A DNA stretch of 43,655 bases from Planoprotostelium fungivorum (taxonomy: Eukaryota; Evosea; Variosea; Cavosteliida; Cavosteliaceae), in contig MDYQ01000223.1 in assembly GCA_003024175.1 (NCBI GenBank), positions 1-43,655 of the forward strand, in the 5' to 3' direction. The translations under genes and the position numbers were made by a program. The stretch's first letter is position 1, and each line of letters begins with the position of its first letter. The notes below the pieces were generated by a model, which made no database searches, was not told the origin of the DNA, and saw nothing but the letters and a program-made list of their open reading frames with translations. This document shows positions 21,532 to 32,127 of the stretch, piece after piece.

Positions 21532-24500
21532 TTACGATTTCTTCTTGCTGTCCCTCGTCCTCTGTCTCTGAGCCTCTTCGATCACCTTCCTATCCCACTG
21601 TTTCTTCCTCTCCTTATCCGTCGTGGCACTCAATGGTACATTCACTGTGACAGTGTTAGTGAAGCAGTTCTATCCTTCTTCTCTTCACCTCCAGTTCCTA
21701 CGAAGAAGACGATGAGAGTGCTGACGGCCGTGCCCACGGTGTCTCCATTTCCTACCGCAGTGACGTCCAAACTGGTGAATCCAACGAGAATGAAGGCGAA
21801 GAAGAGGATGAGGAGGAAGAAGGCAACGATCTCGTTGATGATCTGCTCCCTCAGCGTAAGATCGGAAATGGAAAGCAACTATGCACACGTCAGAGAAGGA
21901 CGTGATCGAGTCCATTCACTTGTGATTCCTTCAGTAGACCCATGGCTTCTTGTACAGTGAGGACACCCTTGATCTTCGGTCCTTCTTCTCCTCCCGTCGT
22001 CTGGCTTCCCTCTCCGTCTTCTCTCTCTTCGGTGTCCTCCGGTGTCACACTCTTCCTCAGTTCCCTCTCTTCTGCAGCTCTGCTCGCCGCCTCTACGGCC
22101 TCGGCCGTGACGGTGACTGCAGTCGAATGAGCGATTTGGAATGGATGCGTGTGGCTCACCCTCTTTCGATTTGAGTGACCTACGGAGGTGTTTGATGCGT
22201 TGGAAGAAGGCGACAGAGTGGAAGATCATGACCATGATGACTGATCCGATCAGAGAGGATGAGATGGAGAAATCACCTGAAGCGTAAGGTAGGATCCTTG
22301 CTGGTTTGATGAGAGCACCCAATAAGATCCAATAGCAGACGTTGATGCAGAAGATACAATCTAAAAACAACACGATGGTCGTGGCTACACCCATAGTCAC
22401 CGCTGACCATCGTGAGAAGAGAAGGGAAGAAGATCGACTCACAGAGGATGGCATCTAACTTCCAAGTGATCTCCCAGTAGTAGAGGAAGAGGAAGATGAA
22501 AGAGATGAGACAGTAGATGACACAGATACCGTAACCGATGAATCCAGCCGTCCACTGCCATTGGTGCGTGTACGTCATGCTCGATAATTCGTACAACTTT
22601 GCAAGTCAGAACTGTAGAGTGAAAGTGGATGACTCACCGTTGTCATGAGAAAGATGGGAGTAATCATGCCCAAAATGAAGGCAAAGTGAACGACCACCGT
22701 CAGACTCTGCTTGATGTACCTTTCTTCGTGAGAAGACGTCGCTTACAGTAACAACACACCCCCTCCTCTGCTTTGGAAATCCGATGATGAATTCTAAGAG
22801 GAAATAGAATCCAGCCTTAGCGATGATTCTCTTCCTCTCGTACTTCCACTCTTCACCGTACCACAACGAACCCCATCGATCCACCATCTGTGACCTCCAC
22901 ACTAACGTCTGCCCTCTTCAGCTCATCGTCTATCTTCTATGCCTCACCTTCCTCGCGATGACATAAGTTAGATAGATGGAAGAGATTAGGGTGAGGGCGA
23001 TGTTGAGTATGAGGATGATGAGGAGACTCTCGTTCTCTGAGAAACTGGGCATGGAGAGATAATATTCTCCCGAATAAGGATTGCGGAGGACTCTGCTGTT
23101 CGTGGAGCTGAGTTCCTGCTCGAAACCGTATTCGAAGACAAAGATGCTGTCGGGGCTGGGCTTGGCGAGGGTGATCTGTGGGAGTGAGTGGAGGGAGAGG
23201 AGGGAGACATCACTGATTTCAGAATGGAATCGAGTGCGATCATGGCATCCATGCTCAATTCATCATCTAATCCGGGGCAGAAGGTGGGAGACAGTGTTCT
23301 GTTTCCTCGTAAGAGGAGATGATAGAAGAGATATCGTTTTCAGTGAGATGATGGAGGAGATATGAATGGAGATCATTGTGGAGGGAGGATAGAAGGGAGA
23401 ATAGAGGGGAACTCACACGTTGAGCTCTGAACGTCGAGGACTGAGTAAGAAGATGCTAAAGACATCGAGATAAGAGGGAGGGAAGACGAGGTAGATGTCC
23501 CTGGCCGCCCACACCCACCTTCCCCTCGACGTGGCCGTACCCGGTCCCGTGATCCCAAAATAGACCAAGTCACGTGGTGGCAGCATGTTGAAGACCTCCT
23601 GCATTCACGTGAGTTCGATCTCGTTCGAACACCAACAATGTTCAACGTCCAATGTCCTCGATCACGTCAAAAGGATCTCACTCTGATGCGCATGATGTCA
23701 GGTACGGTGAAATTGACCCCGCTGAAGAAGGATCCGGCCCGGGTGATGATGGGCGACGTCCCGTAACTTGTTTGTTCAGCTCTCCCTCTTCAATGGTTGA
23801 CTCACTCGTTGTCAACATTCTCTCTCAGCGCCATGGCAGTGATGTGAGAAGAACAATTTGTACATTCCATGCGAATGGGGACACTGCTTAAACTTCGGTT
23901 CGAATTCTCCGTGAAGAATTGCGTCTGAAATGATGTGAGATCCATCACCATACATTCGACTCACTTGATTACAGAAGGAATCGTTAACGTAAGAGAGACA
24001 ATTGTAACCGAAAGCGTTCTCACAGCGAACTGTGCTGGGAGTGTTTGTGATGAGAGTGAAATCGTGCTGAAAAGGTGAGGTGGAGAGAGAGGGTAAGATG
24101 ATACCTTCAGACGTAAGAAGACGGACGCCGATAGAGTGTGGATCTGTGCTCCCTGCGAGATGACTCCTCGTTTGTAGTGAACGTAGCCCGCGCTGATGTT
24201 CACGTTCAAATTTCCCGCGTTACAATCGTACCTATACCATCTCTCTTCAATGGATGAATTGAAATCGAATGACCCACAAGTTGATGGCAACGTAAGGAGC
24301 CAGCTGGGTTGTGGTGAGATACGTGGGAGGATAAGGTTTTTTGGCAACAGCGATCACGGACAGATTGTTATCTCCCCAGTCTTGACGATAGCCCAGCACG
24401 GTGGTGATCTGCTCGGTTGAGTTCCACGTTTAGAACGTCTATCGATCGATCGTGATGGGTGTCACCTGCTTTCCTGATGCGGTGATGTATGTGTGGGGTA

Positions 24501-25461
24501 AAACCTTTCCGTCTGGTGCGTAGAGAGTGACATCACACGTCCACGAGCTGTATTTCTGAAGGTAATCTCGATTGTTCTGCTCTCATTCAGTTCGAATTGG
24601 ATGGAACTCTTCACCTTGATCGTTACGTAGACGTCGTTTCCATCGACTGTCTTCGATACCTGTCCGAGTCAGATGCAATCTCATGACGGTCGATCGTGTG
24701 GATACGATGATGATGCATGTTTAGACGAAGGGGAGATGATGATGTCGATCACCTCTCCACCCTTTGACTTGGAGATGAACAGATGATACAAACTGGAATC
24801 GGCCCACTTCTCTTCGGAGACGTCTCTGAAGGCGATGTCGCAGCTGTCCATGTCTAAGAACAACCTCGAGCCCGGTTTGGATAAATCTGGTAAGACGAAA
24901 GTCATCTCATCGTGGATAGCTCTGAATCCAAAGTACAGGGCGATGATCTGTTCGTCTCGTGAGAAGGTTCATTATTCTATCATTCAGGTCATCGTTGTTT
25001 CATGTGAATAGATGTGATCGAATACATGTCCATCATTTACCAGGAGGGTTAAGATGGTGCCTGTGAGCACGGCACGGAAGATCTTCCTCTGTTTAAAGGA
25101 CACGAATTTGCGTCCTCTTAAATTGGCGGGATCTAGCAACTCCTCCGTAGTAGAGTCTAAATCCCAATTCTTGTGGAAACCTGATGCGATTCAGCATGAG
25201 GTTCTTCTTCTGTGCCACATACCCAAAGGTGTCTCCTCTTCTTCTTCCTGATTGTATTCAAACACAGTGGGCAGTGCATCGAGGGACACAGTTCTATTTC
25301 GGTTAGCTGGCTTTGGAGGACTCATTTCTGTGGAATCCTCCAATAACCTCTTCCTCTCGGGTTCTACATAGCTGTGTCGACTGGTTCTGAAGATGATGTC
25401 AGAGATGAGATGATGCGATAAGCTCTCACTTCTTCTCAATGGAAGGCAGTTGGACAGACAT
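21532..25461 (-). CDS. Unknown 943-aa multi-pass membrane protein with large extracytosolic domain
   Basis: Twenty-one exons: 25430-25461, 25223-25386, 25041-25180, 24753-24947, 24615-24659, 24466-24555, 24278-24408, 24105-24231, 23965-24066, 23806-23924, 23682-23766, 23417-23598, 23214-23298, 22948-23175, 22760-22887, 22638-22719, 22443-22596, 22160-22402, 21920-22116, 21689-21878, 21532-21644. The total is 2832 nt, an exact multiple of three. Layout: ~90 cytosolic residues, one helix (AVLTGTILTLLIIALYFGF), a ~430-residue beta-rich domain with many N-x-S/T sites (NLS, NIS, NDS, NRS, NCS, NFT, NVT, NES) and Cys, then about seven helices, an acidic coiled segment between the last two, and a basic C-terminus. 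I recognise no family. The plan resembles large-ectodomain receptors or transport regulators, but no function can be assigned. Confidence 0.82.
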
Positions 25462-25585
25462 CCTTCCCTCGTTAACTGCGTGGCTGTATACGGTCTGGCT
25501 CTTCAGGAAATGTGTGTCCTTGACAGCTTTCTTCCTATCCGTCTACAACTGGACTCATCAGAAGATCTCCAACATCTTTTTCATC
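25462..25585. promoter_or_regulatory. 124-bp divergent promoter
   Basis: The start codons of the unknown membrane protein (-) and the gamma-carbonic-anhydrase-like gene (+) are only 124 bp apart, so they must share a bidirectional promoter or have overlapping leaders. No TATA-like box is obvious. Confidence 0.5.
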
Positions 25586-26639
25586 ATGTTCAGACGTGCC
25601 CCGCGCTTAAATTTGAGATCCATCGTCAGCCCTGATGAGCGTAGACGTAGAGAGCTTCTCGCCATGAGAGGAAGAGTGGGAGGAATGATTGAGAAACCCG
25701 GAGAAACACAGAGAAAGCTCGAGGGAGTCGGTGAGAGACATTCAGATGTTCTTAGACGCTTCGAACTTCCTCATTTTTCGCGCTCAAAATCGACAGCCTA
25801 CAGACACCGACCTCTGTTGGGATTTTCCAAGGACAACCAGCCTGAATTAACCGATGTGTCTTTCATCGCTCCTACGGCCTCCATCTCTGGAAATGTAAAG
25901 GTTGTCTCGCATTCCAAATGTTCAAAAACTCACATGTCTCCCACAGATGTTTTCGGACTCTTCTGTATGGTACAACGCTGTTGTCAGAGGTGATTAGTTG
26001 GCTTGTGTCTGCGCCATTATCTACATAGATATCACGATGTAATTCGACCACAGGGGACTTCAAGGAGGTGTCCATCGGAATGAACACTCACATTCAAGAG
26101 GGCAGTATCGTCATCGAATCTCACCAGGATGTATCTGAAATCAACGACGGATCGGTCATCATCGGAGATCACGTCACCATCGGTGAGACCTCCATCGACT
26201 CTCTTCACAACTTCACATCAGATTCCACATCTCCTCATCGATCACATCAGCTGAAGAGTAGACAGGAAGCAACTGCTATCTGAAGGCCTGCACCATCGAG
26301 AACCATTGCATCGTGGGCGACAGATGTGTCATCGAAGAGGGAGGTCACATGGAAACGCACACCATACTCGCCCCCGGTTCCACGCTGGGAAAGAACGAGA
26401 GAATGAGAGAGAGTGAATACTGGGCCGGAAACCCAGCCGTGTGAGTCCAGAAGAAAGAAGAAGAAATTAACACAGACAGTTACGTGAGAGACTTGACCGA
26501 CGATGAGCAATTGTCCTTCAGAGATACCGCAGACCAGGCCAAGGTTCTCGCAAAGACCCACGCGAGAGCTTTCATCTTTGACGCCACGTACATCGCAGCC
26601 GAGGACGCCGGTGTTCCAACTGGCTGGACCGAACACTGA
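25586..26639 (+). CDS. Gamma-carbonic-anhydrase-like mitochondrial protein
   Basis: Exons 25586-25894, 25947-25989, 26054-26182, 26266-26440, 26480-26639; 271 aa. The N-terminus MFRRAPRLNLRSIV is Arg-rich with no acid, like a mitochondrial presequence. The core is a left-handed beta-helix of hexapeptide repeats: FIAPTASISGN, SSVWYNAVVRGDF, THIQEGSIVI, GDHVTIGSNC, GDRCVIEEGG, then EYWAGNPAVYVRDLTDDE, the standard gamma-CA exit motif. Members form the carbonic-anhydrase domain of respiratory complex I. The three zinc-ligand His positions read Ile, Ser and Lys here, so it is probably the non-catalytic (CAL-like) type. An earlier ATG at 25439 is open but would overlap the divergent gene's first exon. 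Confidence 0.88.
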
Positions 26640-26650
26640 GTGGGGTGGAG

Positions 26651-26656
26651 AATAAA
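26651..26656 (+). promoter_or_regulatory. Candidate polyadenylation signal AATAAA
   Basis: AATAAA begins 12 bases after the stop codon of the gamma-carbonic-anhydrase-like gene. Confidence 0.4.
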
Positions 26657-26897
26657 ACCAGGACAATGCAGTCAGTATCCCTTCTCTTGCTTCTGTCAGG
26701 AGAGACTAAGGCTCCTGTGGCGAGTTCTTTTTTGCCCGTGAAAACTCGTTAGGGAAGCGTCAGATTGACAGTTTCACTCATCAACCGCACAAGGTGCAAG
26801 GAAGAGGAGGAGAAAGGAGAGGCGAGTGTATCGGGGTGCTCAGTGACATCTAGCTACCATAGAATATCGTTCCATCATACATCGATTCGACATCGCG

Positions 26898-29489
26898 ATG
26901 GATCCTACGAGGGCTTTCACGAGGTGGAGACAGAGAAGAGGCGTGGTTTAACATTCATTTTAGATCTGGCTCAACATCGCCCGGGTTCGCCCGAAGTTTT
27001 CACGATGAGCAACTTCGAAACCTTATAGAGGAGAAGGAAACTCTCAGACAAGAATTAGATTCACAGAAGGCGAAATATGCACAATTATTGTTCAAACATC
27101 AAGAGATGATGCTGTTGTCTCTGAATGTGAGATCTCTATGTTCCCATCGGTAATGACTCTGTGCAGTATGTTCGAACGAGCGATGATAGCAGACTCGCCG
27201 AAGACATGAAAGAATACAGAGAAGAAGTGGTCCGTCACTTGGACACAGAATACCTCCGAGTCTTTCCGGGCCAGGTGAACACGACAGGCACTTGCATGTT
27301 ACTCATCATCCACAGAGAGTATCCAACTTTGTCGAGAAGGTGAAATTTCTCGTGCGTTAAGAGGTGTTAACGACAGAGGTAGCTGTTGATCGAACCCAAG
27401 ATGGTGTTGATGACAGTCATAGCCGAGAGCATCACGGAACAGTACAAGAAGATGTCTTTCGAAGGGGATCTGAATGGTTTTTGCAGTGCCCTCGTCATCG
27501 TCTTCGATTACGCGGGAAAATCAGAGTGAGCACCTTTCTCTTCTCCTCCTCCGCTCTTCTTCTCATGCATCATGCAGGCTGCTCTTACGTTGGGCCATCA
27601 AACACGAACTGTCAGGGAGTGAGACAAGTTGAATCGATTTCACGCTGAATGATGATAGGATGCGGTCCATACGAATTATTCAGAGAGAGTACGATGTGCT
27701 GCGAGATCAGTGAGGCTCATCGTCATCTCCTCATCACCTGATCTCCACAGTCAAATGTTACATGGTTCTCAAGGGAGGGAATTACCTGGGATCGATATTA
27801 CACAATACATTGGACAAGATATGCAACGATCGAAACTCATACGAAGTGAGATGATTCACTCGACCGCATCCAATAACAATCAGATCGATCCAAATCGAAC
27901 AAATGACACGGAGAAGATGAAGAAGGCACAGAAGAGAATCAAGAGAAGAGTGTGAGTGATCGATTCATCTGTAGACTGATGTCAAGAAGGGAGGAATTAT
28001 TATCGGTCATTTACAAGAATGCGGACTGCATGCCCAGGTGAAAGATCGTGCGACGCATTCGAGTTGAAAGAGACAGGGAATTAAGAGTCGTTCTGACGAT
28101 CTTAAAAGACATGGTAGACGAGAGATATCCATTCGTCGATGTCAAAGTCTATCTCGGTAGTTTCTACTTCCTCAGGTGAGTCACTGCACTGTTGAGACAT
28201 CCCCAATTGATCTTCATCATCAGATTCGTGTGCCCCGCCCTTGTCGTACCGAGTCTGAACGGTTACCTGTGTAATCCATCACCCAATTCACAGCGTGGTC
28301 TCGTCTTGTTAGCGAAAGGTGAGAGTAGAGAGAGGAGAGAAGACTGACGGGGACAGTCCTACAGAATCTATCGAATCACGTTCTGTTCGGGAGCAAGGAG
28401 AAGTATCTCAACTGCATGAACGATATGGTGGATAAGCACACGAGACAGCTTGATAATTTCTTCAACAAGATCACGAGCATGGATCGAACCAATGTGAGTC
28501 CATCGTGATATTCCATAGAGATTGCGTGATTTGATCACATCTGACGAGAGCAGGCTCATCTGTTTAAAGAGGGAGGTATATCGATCAACGAGAAGAGTGC
28601 CGCGCTGCCGGTCATTTTGACGTTCAGTCATCAGTATCTATCACACCTCGATCATCTGTTCGGTGGAGACAGCCTCTCCCTGCTTCGAGTGCGTATCATA
28701 TCATCGATGCAATTCTCTTCACATCGTTGATGTGTGCTGATTGAATGTCGCAGTTCTTCTCGGCTGCCGTGACGAACAAGAACGCAACGATACGGCAGAG
28801 AATGGCCGTTAAATCGATGTCTCTCTCTCAGCTCCTGGGTGATTATCGTCTCATCCATCACATCACCATCTTCACATCGTCGATGTCTCCGACTCACCCT
28901 CCACAGATGCAGCCGATCAAGGAACGGTCACCCTGACTGAAGATCTGACATCCGTGAGAACCTCGACATGACATCACATCAACTGACGATCACGCAGGAC
29001 TCTCAATTGTTCCCCGTCGTCCCTCCCTCGTATCACTTGATGACAGACGATGAGATCCAACTCATCGATCAAGAGTGTCAGGATGTGACCCCTGTAGACG
29101 AGTCTTCCTTCCATCGTGTTCTGTCCTTCTGGTTGCAGAAGAGGTGGGGAGATATTTGTGTCGGATGTTCAAATTACGATCAGGAGAGAGAGATCGCGTC
29201 AGAATACGGTGTTGCAATCGGCCAGTGTTCCGAACATGTCCAGACAATTGAACCGATCAGGTGATCGATCGATCGATGGGATCGTGATTGACACGAGCAG
29301 AGTCTGCATCTCCTTCGATGAACGCGAACATCAGAGAGGTGAGAGGACGAGAACAGTTGGTTGAACTGAAAATCTTTATAGTCAGCATCTGTGGGCAACA
29401 TTTCGTTCGCAAAGAGGGCAAGTGGAACGATGCCGATGAGCAGGAGCAACAGTTTCGTCTCCAGGGCCAAGAAAGCCTTGTGGAAGTAA
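26898..29489 (+). CDS. Ras GTPase-activating protein (RasGAP domain)
   Basis: Twenty exons: 26898-26923, 26964-27126, 27167-27274, 27316-27339, 27383-27525, 27578-27618, 27659-27709, 27751-27845, 27884-27951, 27987-28037, 28077-28175, 28224-28318, 28357-28493, 28554-28688, 28754-28838, 28907-28953, 28998-29143, 29184-29260, 29301-29338, 29382-29489; 578 aa. It speeds GTP hydrolysis by Ras-type G proteins. The N-terminus has a coiled coil (EEKETLRQELDSQ). The RasGAP domain shows LLLRWAIKHEL, the arginine finger in ELFREST, GGNYLGSILHNTLDKI, the FLRFVCPALVVPS signature, and AKVLQNLSNHVLFGSKE. The C-terminus is Ser/Arg-rich (e.g. MSRSNSFVSRAKK), a likely phosphorylation target. The first 26-nt exon and the last four short exons rest on frame and motif style only. 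Reading through at 29144 would stop at 29264 instead. Confidence 0.87.
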
Positions 29490-29892
29490 AGATGTACATA
29501 ACACCAAGTGAATAACAGTTCCAGTGGTGTCTGGTAGTTTGTGGTTCTTCCACTCTGCGGTCTCATTCATTTTTTCGATGATCTCGGATTTAGATGTGAT
29601 GATGTTTGCTACCGAGCTGACCTATTAAGAAGGGTATGTTCGATTCTCTGCAATTGTTTGATAGTCTAGAATTCTCGAGTACTAACATCATGAGAGATAA
29701 TGACATGACGCATGATTCACAACAGGTCATCTGATCCCACTACTGCAACTGTCCTATAAAGACGTCTAGATCTTCGCTCATCATAGCTCGGAAAAAATTG
29801 AGGAAATTTGGACAAAAGTGTACTACAACCAGACAGAGCAGCTTTTCTGTATGGCGTCTCACTTTGAGTGATCGTCTAACAACAGAGAAGCT
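29490..29892. other. Intergenic stretch before GAR1
   Basis: AT-richer than its flanks. A 62-codon antisense frame with a hydrophobic run exists at 29382-29570, but it mostly mirrors the RasGAP tail. I see nothing else. Confidence 0.4.
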
Positions 29893-30833
29893 ATGTCATC
29901 TAGAGGTGAATATCCACCACAATATCCACTAGGGAGTGATCCTACTCGGTTTCTGACGAGAGATTACAGGTGGACGAGGAGGAGGCTTTAGAGGAGGAAG
30001 AGGAGGCGACAGAGGAGGAAGAGGTGGTGATAGAGGAGGAAGAGGAGGTTAGTAGGGCATCTTGACATCAGTCCAATGATCATGATTCAGGCGGTCGTGG
30101 TGGATTCGGAGGAAACAGAGATTTCCAGAGCGGACCCCCCGAGAGTGTTGAGGGTAAGTTCACATGTGGCGTTGCCTTCTCAGATGCGTAGAAATGGGAA
30201 CCTTTGTTCACTCCGTGGACAAGGAGATGGTGTTCAAATCAACACACAGCAAGATCCCCAAGTTTGCTTCTCAAGTCTACACGAAAAACATCCAACCTGT
30301 CGGTGTGCTCGATGAGATCTTCGGCCCCATCAACCAAGTCGTATCCTCTCCCATTTATTCTCTTCTCATTCTCTCTCCACAAAGGAGGGAGATTTATTTC
30401 ACTTGACTCGATAGTACTTCACCGTGAAGCCAAAGGATGGGATCCAATCATCCTCTTACAAAGAGGGAGACAAAGTGTACATCGGTCCACAGCAGCTCCT
30501 CCCCGTTCAGATGTTCCTCGACGAAGGAAAGCCCACCGCCAAGGCTCCAGGTGAGCCCCATCATGCGTTCTCATCTCAAAGACATCAGGAGCCAGGGGAG
30601 GCCGAGGAGGAAGAGGAGGTGACAGAGGAGGAAGAGGAGGCCGAGGAGGCTTCAGAGGAGGAGACAGAGGAGGCTTCAGAGGAGGCGACAGAGGAGGAAG
30701 AGGAGGCTTCAGAGGAGGAGACAGAGGAGGCTTCAGGGGAGGAGACAGAGGAGGATTCAGAGGTCTCGGTGGTGGCTTCAAGGGTGCTCCAAGGGGGGGA
30801 GGTGCCCCACGCGGACAGAGGGTGTCATATTAA
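29893..30833 (+). CDS. GAR1: H/ACA snoRNP protein GAR1
   Basis: Exons 29893-29905, 29970-30047, 30091-30153, 30192-30340, 30415-30550, 30589-30833; 227 aa. GAR1 is a core protein of the box H/ACA pseudouridylation and telomerase RNPs in the nucleolus. Both ends are Arg-Gly-rich (RGG repeats), flanking a central domain with [44 protein letters not shown] and [13 protein letters not shown], which match the family throughout. The start codon is in a 13-nt exon followed by a 64-nt intron. The stop follows VSY. Confidence 0.96.
30589..30800 (+). repeat. GGA-rich repeats coding the GAR1 C-terminal RGG domain
   Basis: Repeats of the form AGAGGAGGC/AGACAGAGGAGGC encode RGGF-RGGD units, giving a purine-only top strand and long spurious open frames on other frames and strand. 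Confidence 0.85.
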
Positions 30834-31224
30834 ATTGCACGACTTTTCATTCGATGATTTCCTTTCTCTCGTCGTGTGATGGTTGATGAATTGTACTGAG
30901 ATCTTGTATTCGATTGTATGAGCCAGATGATGACATCACAGTGTCCACATTGATGGATAGTAGTATGCTTCAGTTATGAGGATCGATGCAGGTTGGACAA
31001 CACTCTTGTCACAAGAAGGAAGACACAGCTTATGTCGGTTGAGTGATCTGTTAAGGCAGGTAGAGAGGGCTGCATCCTGGCTTATCATCGATAGCTCTTT
31101 GGATCTGCGATAGGCTGGGAAGTTTAATTAACAGGTAAGATTTATCAATTTAAAGCATCGTTGTAAACTCTCTTATTCCTTCCTGGGTCTCTCACTTCGG
31201 GGCGAACAACACAACAGCGGAAGC
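30834..31224. other. Intergenic stretch between GAR1 and the HVA22 gene
   Basis: No open frame of note. There are GATGATGACATCAC words and an AT-rich patch near 31120-31160. I looked for box C/D or H/ACA snoRNA elements and could not define one. Confidence 0.4.
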
Positions 31225-31902
31225 ATGGGAGGTTACATTTCTTCGTTCATTGCCAACACTGCCGGTATGGCATACCCTGTATATGCCTCATTCAAGGGTA
31301 AGTGCTCTGGATCTACCCATCTGACGAAATCTCAGCTATCGAGTCCACCGAGACCACAGATGATACGCAGTGGCTCACCTACTGGGTTGTGTTCAGTAAG
31401 TCTCTGATCCGTAAGTTGGTTGTCTAATGTTTTGTAGGCTTCTTCACTCTTCTGGAGTCAGTCTCCGATCGGATTGCATTTTGGTATGCCTCATCTTCTG
31501 TTTCGACTGCTGAACCCTTTGTAGGTTCCCCTTCTATTATGAACTCAAACTCATCGCGCTCGTCGCTCTTCAACTTCCTCAGTTCAGATTGGCCTCCGTT
31601 CTTTACGAGAACTACATCAGACCCTTCTTCAAGAAGCATGAGGCAGAGATTGATACCTTCGTCTCCAAAGAGATGGAGAAGGTCAAGAACAAGGCAAAGA
31701 ACGTCGGTAACGATATCGGTGAGTTACAACAAGGTTCTTCTGCTGATGGAAAATAGTGACCAAGCACGGTCCCCAGATGATCAGTGCCATCATGACAGCA
31801 GCAGTCAAGACGCAGGAGAACCCAACCAACCCTCCCACAGTCACTACCACTGCCATCGTCTCAGAGACTCACGTTGTACCTGACCACCAGAAGTCTCAAT
31901 AA
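31225..31902 (+). CDS. TB2/DP1/HVA22 family protein (Yop1/REEP-like)
   Basis: Exons 31225-31297, 31336-31395, 31438-31483, 31525-31718, 31757-31902; 172 aa. This family has hairpin membrane segments that bend and tubulate the ER. Signatures are AYPVYASFKAIES, a WLTYWVVFSFFTLLESVSD helix pair, FPFYYELKLIALVALQLPQF, and VLYENYIRPFFKKHEAEID. The tail after the amphipathic helix is Lys-rich then Thr/Pro-rich. Five exons join in frame. The ATG at 31225 begins MGGYISSF, a short N-terminus like other fungal members. Confidence 0.93.
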
Positions 31903-32127
31903 TGTCGAATATATCTCTCCTTCTGAGAGGTACCTTCTATGAATCAAACATATGTGTAGCGATGTACCTGTGGTGTATCGATGTCCCACATTGTGAGTGG
32001 ACTCCTCTGTGAATCAAGTTAGAGAGCGATTGTCAATAAGACGTTTGGAATTCGCGCGCTTTTTGAAGCTTTTACAGAAAAGGATTTTAAATTTGATTCC
32101 TCTGATCATCCATTGTGTCTGGCGCTC

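Noticed and set aside
26665-26751. Short ATG frame with a hydrophobic start before the RasGAP gene
   Set aside because: Only 28 codons, and no join to the RasGAP frame is as good as the start at 26898.
29180-29570. Minus-strand hydrophobic protein opposite the RasGAP tail
   Set aside because: The plus-strand exons give a coherent Ser/Arg-rich RasGAP C-terminus with clean joins; the antisense frame needs a 28-nt intron and has no convincing end.
30419-30781. Minus-strand Pro/Leu-rich repeat protein
   Set aside because: It is the antisense shadow of the GAR1 RGG repeats.
30834-31224. Possible box C/D snoRNA near GATGATGACATCAC after GAR1
   Set aside because: No properly spaced D box and terminal stem could be found.
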